From: Cylindrospermum sp. NIES-4074
GTDB lineage: Bacteria; Cyanobacteriota; Cyanobacteriia; Cyanobacteriales; Nostocaceae
Direction: 5' to 3'
Assembly (NCBI GenBank): GCA_003994795.1
Contig: AP018269.1
Span: 3,395,677 to 3,459,676 of the forward strand
Length of the DNA stretch: 64,000 bases
In this document: in pieces, positions 53,825 to 63,612 of the stretch
Position numbering within the stretch: the first letter of the stretch is position 1
Layout: every line of letters starts with the position of its first letter
Made by a program: the position numbers and the translations under genes
The notes under the pieces: model-generated
What the model was told of the DNA's origin: nothing
Databases searched by the model: none
Seen by the model: only the letters and a program-made list of their open reading frames with translations

Positions 53825-54883
53825 CTAAATCACACCAACCTTTAGCCAAGCATTCTCCACTGCTGTCTTTTCTGAACTATCAACGCCGTAAAGTTCCCCA
53901 GCCACTTTGATAGTTGTGTCAGCAGCCGTTTTGAAATCTGCTTTATTCCGCAGGCGATCGCGTAAACTAATGTACCAGATTTTGCCAGCTTTCTCCCAAG
54001 CATAGCCACCAATCTCAGTCGCTGCTAGGTAAAAAGCATGGTTGGGAATACCTGAGTTGATATGCACCCCGCCATTATCATCATCTCCCATATACTTATC
54101 TCTCATATGTGCTGGCTGAGGATCTTTACCCAACACCGGATCATCATAAGCTGTTCCCGGTGCTTTCAAGGAACGGATACCAGTACCTTTCACATTTGGT
54201 GCTAACAAGCCTTCTCCCATCATCCAGTCAGTCTCCAAGGCTGTTTCATTTTCTAGCCGCTGTTTGACTAAAATCCCGAAGACATCAGCAAAAGACTCAT
54301 TCAGCGCCCCAGATTCACCGTTATAATCTAAACCCGCTTCATATTGGGTGATACCATGAGTTAATTCATGGGCAATGATATCAACGCATTTGGTGAAACG
54401 CTGAAACAACTCACCATCACCATCACCATAAACCATTTGGTCGCCATTCCAAAAGGCGTTGTCATATTCGACACCAAAATGCACTGTAGAATCTAAACGC
54501 AGTCCCTTGTCATCAATAGAATTGCGCTCAAAAACCTCATAAAAGAAGTCGTAGGTAGCGCCAGTAGCGTCATAGGCTTCATTGGCAGCTATATCTGTGG
54601 TGGGAGGATCACCTTCACCACGCACCAATATACCCGGAAGATTCTGAGTATTTTTAGCATTATAGATAGTGCGGCGTTTTACTCCAGGGGAAGGCGCAAA
54701 GAAGAGATTACCGACAGCATCCCGTCTGCCGCGAATCTGCGCGGAAAGATTCAACGTCTGAAAAGCCCAATTTCTGTGATGAGATTCACCGTTAATGGCG
54801 ACGCTTTGCAGCAAATGCGGTGGTAAGATGCAACAAATGGGACATCTAGTATTGTGTAAAGATTTCTTATTTTTTCGAGCCAT
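53825..54883 (-). CDS. Protealysin-like M4 metallopeptidase
   Basis: 352 residues. A short propeptide-like N-terminus (NTRCPICCILPPHLLQSVAI), typical of protealysin, replaces the long thermolysin prosequence, and there is no signal peptide. Catalytic motif DIIAHELTHGITQYEAGLDY gives two zinc His and the Glu; GALNESFADVFGILV gives the third ligand; HINSGIPNHAFYLAATEIGG and the later active-site region complete the domain. It is paired with an emfourin inhibitor gene downstream. It is probably a cytoplasmic or lysis-released protease. Confidence 0.92.
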   Translation of the reverse strand: MARKNKKSLHNTRCPICCILPPHLLQSVAINGESHHRNWAFQTLNLSAQIRGRRDAVGNLFFAPSPGVKRRTIYNAKNTQNLPGILVRGEGDPPTTDIAANEAYDATGATYDFFYEVFERNSIDDKGLRLDSTVHFGVEYDNAFWNGDQMVYGDGDGELFQRFTKCVDIIAHELTHGITQYEAGLDYNGESGALNESFADVFGILVKQRLENETALETDWMMGEGLLAPNVKGTGIRSLKAPGTAYDDPVLGKDPQPAHMRDKYMGDDDNGGVHINSGIPNHAFYLAATEIGGYAWEKAGKIWYISLRDRLRNKADFKTAADTTIKVAGELYGVDSSEKTAVENAWLKVGVI

Positions 54884-55439
54884 GTAAAATAATTTCCTGT
54901 TGAGTCTAAGTAATAATTCCCCTGGGGAAAGAAAAAGAAAAAATGCAAACAGCCTACATCTGGTTTGTTTTCCCAGAAGTTTCTCATTTTATACTTTAAA
55001 AATATATCTGTGGCGAGAAGACAGAACCCTCAACGGAAATTTTATTGGCGAACATTGCCTAAACTCGTACCACAGGCTTTGATACCATCAATTTAAAAGA
55101 AATCACTTAGTAAAACCTCAACAACAACCCCTGTATTAAATGTACAATTATAGGGCTACAGTAAGTGAGTACGCGATCGCACAGGTTATGGTGTGTTCAT
55201 CCACTCAGAATTTGCACAGTTATGTGTATAGACTTAGAGGTTGGTGGTTAAATTTACAAAACTTACATTTAGATAATGTATAAGCAATAATATTTTCTCT
55301 CACCAGAGGATTAGTAAATCCCAATAGTCAAAGGGTTGTTATGCGATCGCCGAATGATTACTATTGCAAATCAGGTATAACTTGCTTAAATTATGGCAGT
55401 ATAGCAGCTTATCAGGCTTAAACAACCAAAAATGGGCGA
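54884..55439. other. Intergenic region upstream of the M4 peptidase gene
   Basis: About 550 bp with no gene I can support. It is AT-rich with scattered HIP1 octamers near 55170 and 55345. A frame at 54900-55082 is probably fortuitous. Confidence 0.5.
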
Positions 55440-55720
55440 ATTAAAGAGCTTCTCGGCTTGATGGAATTGACACAAGAAGATTTTGCAGATTAGCTGGGTA
55501 TAACTTTGTCTACTTTAACAGGTGGGAGAATAGGCAATTAGATTACCTACGATACTCTACCCCAACGCATCCATCACCGATGGCAAGGAAGATTTTTAAG
55601 CAGAAGCTTGATGAAATGAATAAATTTACAACTGCTGGCATTTACTTCACCCTGTTCAAAAAAATTGGCTTAAAGCAATTTGCAATTTCTTTTTCCAGCA
55701 ACTTTGGTGCATTTTTATGA
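55440..55720 (+). pseudogene. Decayed helix-turn-helix (XRE) gene
   Basis: From 55440 the plus strand gives IKELLGLMELTQEDFAD, a TAG at 55491, then LGITLST. Near 55510-55520 the frame shifts, and the continuation reads FNRWENRQLDYLRYSTPTHP and SPMARKIFKQKLDEM. The intact family has the order LTQ-x-x-FA-x-x-LGVT-x-x-T-x-x-RWE-x-G...PSPLA, so this is one gene broken by a stop and a frameshift. No start codon with a ribosome site is evident. No partner gene remains. Confidence 0.75.
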
Positions 55721-56016
55721 CCTTCAGGTATTTCTAAAGTCAATTTGCTTTTGAAAGAGAAGAAGATATAAATCTATGGAGTGCAAAATTATATATACTT
55801 TTAAAAATTCCCTGTTTTCATTGAGTGTTTTCCGTACCCAGTAAACTAATAGCTGTTGAAAAAATTCATCACAGTTCTATATCAGAAGTAAACTAGTTAG
55901 TACAAATAAATCATTTTTGAACTAGTATTGATATACTAGCTTGAACGTGATAAACACTCTTGATATTTCAACGCTCAATTTTCAAGAATCTTCAAAGTAG
56001 TGTAGATAAAGTAGCA

Positions 56017-59000
56017 ATGCCACAAGTAGAGAAGATAAAGATATTCCTAGCTTCGCCAAGTAATGCACCTAAAGAACGTAAATATTTAGTTGAAGTAATC
56101 GATGAAATTAACCGTACTATTGCTTCTAGTAAAGGGGTGATGCTAGAGATAATCCGCTCGGAGAACGCCCGTCCGGGTTTTGGTGAGGATGGTCAAGCAG
56201 TTCTCAACAATCAAATCGGCGAAATGCAACAGTATGAGTTATTTGTTGGCATTATGTGGAACCGCATCGGGACTCCAACACAGCGTGCTGTGTCTGGGAC
56301 AGTTGAAGAATTTGAGCGGGCTGCTGAATCGTTGCAGAAAGAGGGTCAGCCTGATATATGGTTTTATTTTCGACAATCAGGAGCACAACTTAATACAGAA
56401 AAAGAACTAGAACAACGACAAAAGGTACTGGAGTTTAAGAGAACACTTCAGGGAAAAGCATTGATCCGAGAATATTCTACTCCCACAAAATTCCGTGATA
56501 ACTTCCGTGAGCATATATCGTCATGGTTAGGCAGACGTGAAAGCAAAACTCTTCAACCCAGTGGAACATACTCCTTACCTGAAAATGTTGACACTCAAAC
56601 AGATCAATCAGAGGAGGAAATCCCCAAATTTATTAATCAGATCACTGAAGAAATTGAAAAGGGAGAGTTGAAACTCTTAAAAAAAACGTCGCTTTTCAAA
56701 AAACAGCAGATAATGACAGATGAAATAATTAATCATATAAAACAATGTTTATTGAATAAATTTAATGGTGAGGAGACAAAAATTACAGAGCATCTAAAGA
56801 ATTTTTTAGTCAAGCATAAATCAGAATTATCAAATAATTATGCGGCAGGTAATATTCTAAATTTATTATTGAAACTCGACTTAGAAAAAGATTTTAGCTA
56901 CTTTGACCTATCTGATATCTCTATTTGGGAGGCTGACTTACAAAAGGCTATTTTAACAGGAGTAGATTTCTCTAATTCTGACCTAAAAAACTCTAGCTTT
57001 TCTGAACCATTAGGTTGCATTCATTCTATCGCTTTTAATACTGATGGTAGTTTATTTGCTACAGGGGATGCTCATGGCTCAATTCGAGTTCATAAGACAG
57101 AAAGTTTGGAACTCTGTATTTTTAATAACGAAAGGGGAAACCAGATTTGGTCGGTTGCTTTTGGCTCAAACACTCAATATCCTCAAATGTTAGCTTGGGG
57201 AGCAGAAGACGGTAGTGTTGTTGTTAAAAGAAAATCCAATAATGTCATTGACAGTTCATCAGATAATATTACATTTACAAATATTTACCAGGGTAATGAG
57301 GACAGACGTATATTATCGGTAGCATTCAGCCCTAATGGAAATATTTTTGCAATTGGAGGAGATGGAAATAAAGCAATAAAGTTAGTAGAGATTAATAATA
57401 ATCAGAAGGGAGCTTTGGATGCAACTGATGTGTCTTGCATGACTTTTATTGATGACGACTTTATTGCTAGCGGTAGCCAGCATGGAGAAATTAGTCTTTG
57501 GCATTTAAAAACGAAGAAGCAAGATAAAAATATTCAAAACGTACATGAAGGAGTAGTACGTTGTATTGCATTTAATCAAAACAGAAGAATTTTAGCCAGT
57601 GGAGGTGAAGATGGAAAAGTGAAAATGTTTTCTATCCCCACTCTAAATCAATTGGAATTCGATTCTCCACAAGAAATTACTCAGGTACGGACATTAGCGT
57701 TTAGTCAGGATGGGAATATTCTTGCTGTTGGAGGTATCGATAAAAATCTCGAAGGACAGAGCGAACATAAGATTTGGCTGTGGGAGTTTAAGGAGGGAAG
57801 ATGGAGTAGGATGGGCAAATTGGATAACTTAAATAAGGATGGTCATGAACATTTGATTAGAAGTTTAGCATTTTGCCCTAATCCTAACCAACGGCAACTT
57901 TTAATAAGTGGTGGTGATGGTCGCACCGTCAAATTTTGGGATATCAATAACACACAATGTAACCAGACTTTGAGAGGATATGCTAATCGTATTTGGTCAG
58001 TAGCATTTAGTGGAGATGGCAAAAGTTTTGCCTGTGGAGGTGAAGATAATAAAATTCGTCTTTGGAATTACCATGATCGCACACATATTCCCACTTATAC
58101 CCTTTCCAAACATACTGCTTGGGTTTGGTCAGTAGCATTTAGCCCAAACGCTAAAATTTTAGCCAGTGGTAGTGAAGACAATAAGATTTTTTTGTGGCAG
58201 TTAAAAAAGCAAAAGTGGCAATACATTAGTGAGTTGAAAGGACAACATAATAAACGCGTTCGATGTGTTGCTTTTAATCCTTCTGGGGATAGGTTAGCTA
58301 GCGCAGGCAATGATAAAAAAGTTGTTTTATGGGACATAAGTAATGTAAAAAATCCTAGACTATTACAGGAATTTACTCAACACAGTGACCGAGTACTATC
58401 CCTAGCTTTTAGTCCAAATGGTCTTTACCTAGCTAGCAGCAGCCGCGATCATACTATTCGTCTAATAGATATCAAGACCCGGAATGGGCAAAGTAATCTG
58501 GGGGATCATGAACACCGTCATCAAGACCAAGTTCATAGCATTGCTTTTAGCCCAGACAGCGATAAATTGGTTAGCGGAGGTTTTGATAAAAAACTAAAAT
58601 TGTGGGAAGTTCCTTCTGGAAATTGTATTCAAACTTGGACTGAATATCAAAAAATACTTTCTGTCGCTTTTCATCCCACAAAGCAAATCGTTGCTAGTGC
58701 TGGAGATAATCACATAATTACGCTATGGGATATAAGTGATGCAAATAATAGTAAACCTACTATTATCAAGACACTCAAAGGACATAAACGTGCTGTAGAG
58801 TCTATAGCATTCAGTCCTGATGGCAAGAAGCTTATTAGCTGTAGCCAAGATCAGACTATTAAGTTTTGGGAAATAGATGGAAAAATTAATACTAGTATTC
58901 ATACTATAGAACTTGGCAAACCATATCAGGGTATGAATATTTCTGGTGTTAGTAATTTAGACCGTTCCCAAATATCTGCGCTAGAAGAATTGGGAGCTTC

Positions 59001-59028
59001 AAAGTATTTAAACTTTCCTGATGTTTGA
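56017..59028 (+). CDS. DUF4062-like/TIR-like N-terminal domain fused to 14 WD40 repeats, without an NTPase module
   Basis: About 1003 residues from ATG at 56017 (an upstream TTG at 55960 is possible). Residues 1-180: KIKIFLASPSNAPKERKYLV, YELFVGIMWNRIGTPTQRAV and SGTVEEFERA resemble the DUF4062/TIR-like domain found at the N-terminus of STAND (NLR-like) proteins. A helical linker and a pentapeptide-like stretch (DLSDISIWEADLQKAILTGV, DFSNSDLKNSSF) follow at about 300-340. From about residue 350 to 960 I count 14 WD40 repeats (SVAFSPNAKILASGSEDNKI and kin), enough for two seven-bladed propellers. I find no Walker A or NB-ARC. A sensor-effector protein is inferred. Confidence 0.85.
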   Translation: MPQVEKIKIFLASPSNAPKERKYLVEVIDEINRTIASSKGVMLEIIRSENARPGFGEDGQAVLNNQIGEMQQYELFVGIMWNRIGTPTQRAVSGTVEEFERAAESLQKEGQPDIWFYFRQSGAQLNTEKELEQRQKVLEFKRTLQGKALIREYSTPTKFRDNFREHISSWLGRRESKTLQPSGTYSLPENVDTQTDQSEEEIPKFINQITEEIEKGELKLLKKTSLFKKQQIMTDEIINHIKQCLLNKFNGEETKITEHLKNFLVKHKSELSNNYAAGNILNLLLKLDLEKDFSYFDLSDISIWEADLQKAILTGVDFSNSDLKNSSFSEPLGCIHSIAFNTDGSLFATGDAHGSIRVHKTESLELCIFNNERGNQIWSVAFGSNTQYPQMLAWGAEDGSVVVKRKSNNVIDSSSDNITFTNIYQGNEDRRILSVAFSPNGNIFAIGGDGNKAIKLVEINNNQKGALDATDVSCMTFIDDDFIASGSQHGEISLWHLKTKKQDKNIQNVHEGVVRCIAFNQNRRILASGGEDGKVKMFSIPTLNQLEFDSPQEITQVRTLAFSQDGNILAVGGIDKNLEGQSEHKIWLWEFKEGRWSRMGKLDNLNKDGHEHLIRSLAFCPNPNQRQLLISGGDGRTVKFWDINNTQCNQTLRGYANRIWSVAFSGDGKSFACGGEDNKIRLWNYHDRTHIPTYTLSKHTAWVWSVAFSPNAKILASGSEDNKIFLWQLKKQKWQYISELKGQHNKRVRCVAFNPSGDRLASAGNDKKVVLWDISNVKNPRLLQEFTQHSDRVLSLAFSPNGLYLASSSRDHTIRLIDIKTRNGQSNLGDHEHRHQDQVHSIAFSPDSDKLVSGGFDKKLKLWEVPSGNCIQTWTEYQKILSVAFHPTKQIVASAGDNHIITLWDISDANNSKPTIIKTLKGHKRAVESIAFSPDGKKLISCSQDQTIKFWEIDGKINTSIHTIELGKPYQGMNISGVSNLDRSQISALEELGASKYLNFPDV

Positions 59029-59054
59029 ATAAAACTGAACTTAACAATTAAGTT

Positions 59055-59855
59055 TTATCCTTCCAAAAACCCAAAGTACTCCAAACCTTCCTCAATTCCA
59101 GCCGCAAATTTAGCTTTTGCTAAGTGACGATTTGGGTTTAGGTTAGCGTTGTGCCAATCTAGTAATTCTTTTTTTGCATTACCAACAATAATACCTTTTT
59201 CTTCCCTGTCCGCAAACAAGGCAATATCGTTACCAGAGTCACCACAAGCGACTGTTTGTGCTACATCTATTTCTAGATTTTCGCGTACAAAGGTCATTGC
59301 CATACCTTTATTTGCCTTACGTGGCAGAATATCTAAATCTTTACCACCGCTATAGATAACTTGAATATCCAATTTTTGCTCTAGTAAAGAATGCTTTAGC
59401 TCTGGCACAATTTGTTCAGCAAATTTTTCTTCTAGCAAATAACTAACTTTTAAAGGTCTTTGCTCACTTTCGGGCTGGAGTTTTAATTTAGTAAAAGCCG
59501 CAGAGATTTTTTCAACTAATTCTCTATCCCAAGCTTCAGAAAGATGATCTGACCACTTGGAATTTAGAGTTAACTTATCTTTATCTTTATAAGAGTAAAT
59601 TTCTGTACCTACAGCGCAAATAAGGATATCTGGCTGTAAAAGTTCTTTTTGCCTTTCTTTTTGCTTTTTATGAAGTTCTTGATAGAGAAAAAGCGATCGC
59701 CCAGTGGAATACACAATCTTTGTAGCGTGCTGCTGCCGATGCCGCTCTAGCCTTTGATTGAGTTTTACCATTGCTGGGTCGTTATCTACCGCCATTGCTG
59801 GATTTTGAGGCACTAGGGTATCGTCCAGATCCGTAATGAAAAGAAATTGTTTCAC
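59055..59855 (-). CDS. Sucrose-phosphate phosphatase-like HAD hydrolase
   Basis: 266 residues of the HAD IIB/SPP family. Motif I FITDLDDTLVPQ (nucleophile and acid Asp), motif II IVYSTGRSL, and motif IV ACGDSGNDIALFADRE with KANKGMAM (motif III Lys) are intact. In cyanobacteria this family removes the phosphate from sucrose-6-phosphate, the last step of sucrose synthesis. Length suits the stand-alone SPP. The enzyme acts in the cytoplasm. A glucosylglycerol- or mannosyl-phosphate phosphatase relative cannot be excluded. Confidence 0.85.
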   Translation of the reverse strand: MKQFLFITDLDDTLVPQNPAMAVDNDPAMVKLNQRLERHRQQHATKIVYSTGRSLFLYQELHKKQKERQKELLQPDILICAVGTEIYSYKDKDKLTLNSKWSDHLSEAWDRELVEKISAAFTKLKLQPESEQRPLKVSYLLEEKFAEQIVPELKHSLLEQKLDIQVIYSGGKDLDILPRKANKGMAMTFVRENLEIDVAQTVACGDSGNDIALFADREEKGIIVGNAKKELLDWHNANLNPNRHLAKAKFAAGIEEGLEYFGFLEG

Positions 59856-59999
59856 ACTATACCTTTTTTTACACTATACTCCTGGTGGTAGTGGGCGACA
59901 ACGACAGCCCCTAAGAATACCACAATTTGAAAAAGTTGGCAAACTGCGGGGACGACTATTCTGGTTCAAGATTACAAACAAAAAATCGCATTTACAAGT

Positions 60000-60187
60000 T
60001 ATAGCAACCTTTTCGGTGGTTAGGACGGTGTTGATTCCTCAAAGCCTTGAAGCAACTAGGTTTATACTCAGCAACGCCAGTCCGACGCCACTTGCTTCAA
60101 CGGGGGGAACCCCCGCAACGCAGTGGCTCCTCAAGTCGGGAAACCCGCCCACGCGGCTGGCTCCTCAGCACTCAGCACTTTGCTATA
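60000..60187. repeat. MITE-like element, copy 3 (TATAGCAA termini) with nested palindromes
   Basis: Starts tatagcaaccttttcggtgg and ends cactttgctata, so the 8-bp terminal inverse is perfect as in copy 1. The middle carries an insertion of about 85 bp with ttcaacggggggaaccccc and gtcgggaaacccgcccacg, the same kind of nested palindrome as at 24059-24098 in reverse. The 59856-60359 gap has no gene I can support. Confidence 0.75.
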
Positions 60188-60359
60188 CCTAAATTTTATC
60201 TCACGGAGTTGATCACCCCAATATTTGATAACGCAACAAAACCAGCGCAGTATCTCCTTGTCGTCTGCGTTCTCTGCGGTTCGATTCTGAAAAACGCCGC
60301 CACAATAGGTGCGTCACACAGCGCCAACGCACCCTAAAAAATATAGGGAAATGCCTTAA

Positions 60360-62630
60360 TTACTCGTCAAGCTGACCTACACGGCGGATATTGAGAATAT
60401 CGCTCATTTTCTTAATTTGGATAAATAAATGTTCTAATTGAGAGCGATCGCGAATTTCTATCCCCAAATCCATCAACGCAGGTTGACCAATAGCAGTTTT
60501 TACCTGAGCATAGCGGACATTAATACCCTGGTCACTCAACCGTGATAAAACGTCCTTTAACACCCCCACACGGTCAAGGGCTTCTATTTGCACATTCACC
60601 GGATAAGTGTGGGGACGACCGCTATTTTCCGCCGTAGAGTTCCACTTCACTGGTACTAAACGCTCACATTCCACACTCTCCACATTGTGACACCCTTGGC
60701 GATGGATAGAAATTCCTCTACCCCGCGTCACCACACCAATAATTGGTTCCCCAGGAATGGGTGTACAACATCCAGATATATGATGAACTAACCCCTCTAC
60801 CCCAATAATTGGTGAATCACTACCACGGGAGGAGGTGGGAGTCGCATCACGCAAAGCTTTTGCAGATGCAGATTCTTTAGGGAGAAATGGGATCACTTCC
60901 GGAACTGGTTGTTGTCCCTTCACGACTTCGCGCCAACGATTTAGCACCAAATTGAGGGTGATTTCCCCGTAACCTAAACCCGCGAGTAAATCTTCTACAC
61001 TGTGATAATTACACTTCTCCGCCACAGTCTGCATGGCGTCTGACTTGAGCAAACTATCAAAACCAGTTTTTCCAAGTTCTTTTTCTAATAATTCTCGTCC
61101 CCGGGCCACATTTTCTTCGCGGCGCGATCGCTTATACCATTGTTTGATCCGATATTTTGCCGCTGACGTTCTCACAAAATTTAACCAATCCAAACTCGGA
61201 TGGCTGTTCTTTTGCGTGATCACCTCCACAATATCGCCATTTTGCAGCCGTGTAGATAATGGTACCATCCGCCCATTCACCCGCGCCCCTGCACAGTGGT
61301 TTCCCACTTCCGTATGAATGCGATAAGCAAAATCTATACTCGTAGATCCAGGGCTTAAAGGGACAACATCTCCCTTAGGGGTGAAGACATAGACATCATC
61401 TTCAAATAAATTATCCTTGACACTATCTAAATATTCTTGAGCGTCTTTTAAATCACTTTGCCATTCCAGCAGTTGCCGCAGCCAAGTAAACTTCTCATCT
61501 GATCCTGTTAATTGGCTATTATTAGAACCCCCGGTTTCTTTATACTTCCAATGAGCAGCAATCCCATATTCGGCAACATGATGCATTTCCAGTGTACGAA
61601 TTTGTACTTCCAAAGGACGCCCTGTCAAGCCAATTACCCCAGTATGCAACGACTGGTAACGGTTAGGTTTTGGCAATCCAATATAATCTTTAAATCTACC
61701 AGGTATGGGGCGGAAAGCATCGTGAACGACTGCCAAAGCGCGATAGCATTCCTCATTAGTTTGCACAATAATTCGCAGCGCTGCCAAATCATAAATTTCA
61801 TGAAATTCTTTGTGCTGCCGTTGCATCTTCTGGTAGATACCATAAAGGTGCTTGGGACGACCACTGATATCTTGGCAGTGAATCCCCGCTTGTTGCAACC
61901 GCTGACGTAAAATATCCGTAACTTTGGTTAATTTGTCTTCCCTGTCTGCTCGTTTTTCAGAAACGTGCTTTTGAATTTCGCGGAAAGCTTCCGGTTCCAA
62001 ATACTTAAAGGCTAAATCTTCTAATTCCCATTTAATCTGCCAAATGCCTAAACGATTTGCTAAAGGTGCAAAGATATCTCGTGTTTCTTGAGCGATGCGG
62101 CGGCGCTTCTCATCTGGCATAAACTGTAAGGTTCGCATATTATGCAAACGGTCTGCCAATTTCACCACAATTACCCGAATATCTTGGGCCATAGCCAAGA
62201 ACATCCGCCGGAAGTTTTCCGCTTGGCCTTCGGTTTTGCTTTTAAAGTTGATTTTAGAAAGTTTGGTGACCCCTTCTACCAATTGACGCACTTCTGGGCC
62301 AAAACGTTCTTCTATTTGTTCAATTGTGACATCTGTATCTTCAACTACATCATGGAGAAATCCAGCTGCTATCATAGCAGGACTGCCCCCCAAGTCTCGC
62401 AGCAAGCCAGCTACAGCCACGGGATGGCCAATGTATGGTTCTCCCGATTTACGGAATTGACCCTGATGCAGTTGATACGCAAATTGAAATGCTCGACATA
62501 TCAAGTTGCGATCGCTATACGTTCGGTCATCTTCCGCTTCACGCCTATTTGCTGAGGACTCTTTTAAACATTTTTTTAGCCATTCCGGAAGAGTCATATC
62601 AATGGAGGAATTAACGAGTAAGCTGCTCAT
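60360..62630 (-). CDS. Bifunctional (p)ppGpp synthetase/hydrolase (RelA/SpoT)
   Basis: 756 residues. The HD hydrolase domain has GEPYIGHPVAVAGLLRDLGG and FLHDVVEDTDVTIEQIEERF; the synthetase domain has DLAALRIIVQTNEECYRALA and YIGLPKPNRYQSLHTGVIGL; TGS has DVYVFTPKGDVVPLSPGSTS; the C-terminal ACT reads IEALDRVGVLKDVLSRLSDQ. It makes and breaks the starvation alarmone and is the only long RSH usually found in cyanobacteria. All catalytic motifs look intact. Its upstream 297 bp hold a perfect hairpin (62681-62709). Confidence 0.95.
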   Translation of the reverse strand: MSSLLVNSSIDMTLPEWLKKCLKESSANRREAEDDRTYSDRNLICRAFQFAYQLHQGQFRKSGEPYIGHPVAVAGLLRDLGGSPAMIAAGFLHDVVEDTDVTIEQIEERFGPEVRQLVEGVTKLSKINFKSKTEGQAENFRRMFLAMAQDIRVIVVKLADRLHNMRTLQFMPDEKRRRIAQETRDIFAPLANRLGIWQIKWELEDLAFKYLEPEAFREIQKHVSEKRADREDKLTKVTDILRQRLQQAGIHCQDISGRPKHLYGIYQKMQRQHKEFHEIYDLAALRIIVQTNEECYRALAVVHDAFRPIPGRFKDYIGLPKPNRYQSLHTGVIGLTGRPLEVQIRTLEMHHVAEYGIAAHWKYKETGGSNNSQLTGSDEKFTWLRQLLEWQSDLKDAQEYLDSVKDNLFEDDVYVFTPKGDVVPLSPGSTSIDFAYRIHTEVGNHCAGARVNGRMVPLSTRLQNGDIVEVITQKNSHPSLDWLNFVRTSAAKYRIKQWYKRSRREENVARGRELLEKELGKTGFDSLLKSDAMQTVAEKCNYHSVEDLLAGLGYGEITLNLVLNRWREVVKGQQPVPEVIPFLPKESASAKALRDATPTSSRGSDSPIIGVEGLVHHISGCCTPIPGEPIIGVVTRGRGISIHRQGCHNVESVECERLVPVKWNSTAENSGRPHTYPVNVQIEALDRVGVLKDVLSRLSDQGINVRYAQVKTAIGQPALMDLGIEIRDRSQLEHLFIQIKKMSDILNIRRVGQLDE

Positions 62631-62680
62631 ACAATGGGAACTACAGGTTTTCTGTGGATGAGTGGGATATAGACGAAATT

Positions 62681-62709
62681 GACAGCATCGTTAAAAAGAA
62701 GATGCTGTC
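62681..62709. promoter_or_regulatory. Perfect 9-bp hairpin in the relA/spoT leader region
   Basis: Arms gacagcatc (62681-62689) and gatgctgtc (62701-62709) enclose an 11-nt A-rich loop. It lies 50 bp upstream of the RSH start and also upstream of the divergent PatD-like gene. It may be in the 5' leader of either transcript. Confidence 0.35.
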
Positions 62710-62927
62710 GCCCAAAGCCGGGTAGCAAAGACAGTGTGAGAATGATTCCTTAATTGCCTATGGTAATCATCCATTGGGGTTGCGAAGGATTATGTTGCTG
62801 AAAATCCATATGATGGCAAACATAGCCTCAAAACGTCGCTTGAGGTTTATAGTTTTCATAAGACAGTCAGAAAGTTTATTGTAAAAGAAAATTTTCTTGA
62901 CATTAATACTATCGTAACTAGCACTGG

Positions 62928-63281
62928 ATGTCTCTAAATCGTGATAAATATCAGGCATTAGCAACATTGCTGGAGCAATTACGCTCTGATGCCACCACAA
63001 CTCAATTAGATGCCCCCGAATTGCGACGGCGTTTGGCCTCCTTGCAGGAATTTTTTGGGCAGCAAATTGTGCCTTTAACTGATGTAGACTCACGGGTGCA
63101 GTCTTATCGGACGGAAATTAGCAAGCAATTGCGACTTTTGGAAATAGATGTCATGTTTTTCCAAGGGGCGCGGCAGGTATCGACTGCACAAACAAGATTG
63201 CAGACAATTAGCGATCGCCTGACAACTTTGCTCCGATACTGCACCGCCATTCTCGAACCAGAAGCACAAGGGGAAAAATAA
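62928..63281 (+). CDS. patD: PatD-like heterocyst frequency control protein
   Basis: 117 residues, all helical: MSLNRDKYQALATLLEQLRS, LDAPELRRRLASLQEFFGQQ, LTDVDSRVQSYRTEISKQLR, DVMFFQGARQVSTAQTRLQT. The text fits my memory of PatD, a small cyanobacterial protein that limits heterocyst frequency and interacts with FtsZ in Anabaena PCC 7120. The symbol is tentative. It is divergent from the RSH gene with a shared 297-bp upstream region. Confidence 0.6.
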   Translation: MSLNRDKYQALATLLEQLRSDATTTQLDAPELRRRLASLQEFFGQQIVPLTDVDSRVQSYRTEISKQLRLLEIDVMFFQGARQVSTAQTRLQTISDRLTTLLRYCTAILEPEAQGEK

Positions 63282-63612
63282 AATAACTCTCCTTTTGATC
63301 TAATTATTCTATCATCCCACTTAGGACTTGTAGCGCACGGTTATCTTCGCAACAAGTCATAGAATCTTTAAATTGGGGATTGGGTTGACTTGCTCACAGA
63401 ATTAAAAGCCAAGTCATGAATTCAGCAGCGACTCAACAGCAAGCAATTAGCTGTTATGAGTCCATTTTTGACTACCCAAGCTGCTGTTTTGTATTATGCA
63501 GATATCTTTCCAATGGGAAGGGTGGCTTTTCTCTGCTCGTTGCCTTTATTGCTATTCCTGGGGATAGTTAACCAACTTGAGTTAAGCAGGGGTGTGTTAT
63601 TTTGAGATTTAA
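63282..63612. other. Intergenic region before the VapBC-like pair
   Basis: About 330 bp in which I see no gene, repeat or strong promoter. A frame starting ATG near 63416 is too short to support. Confidence 0.4.

Noticed and set aside
54900-55082. 60-codon frame upstream of the M4 peptidase
   Set aside because: No family features and no supporting ribosome site.
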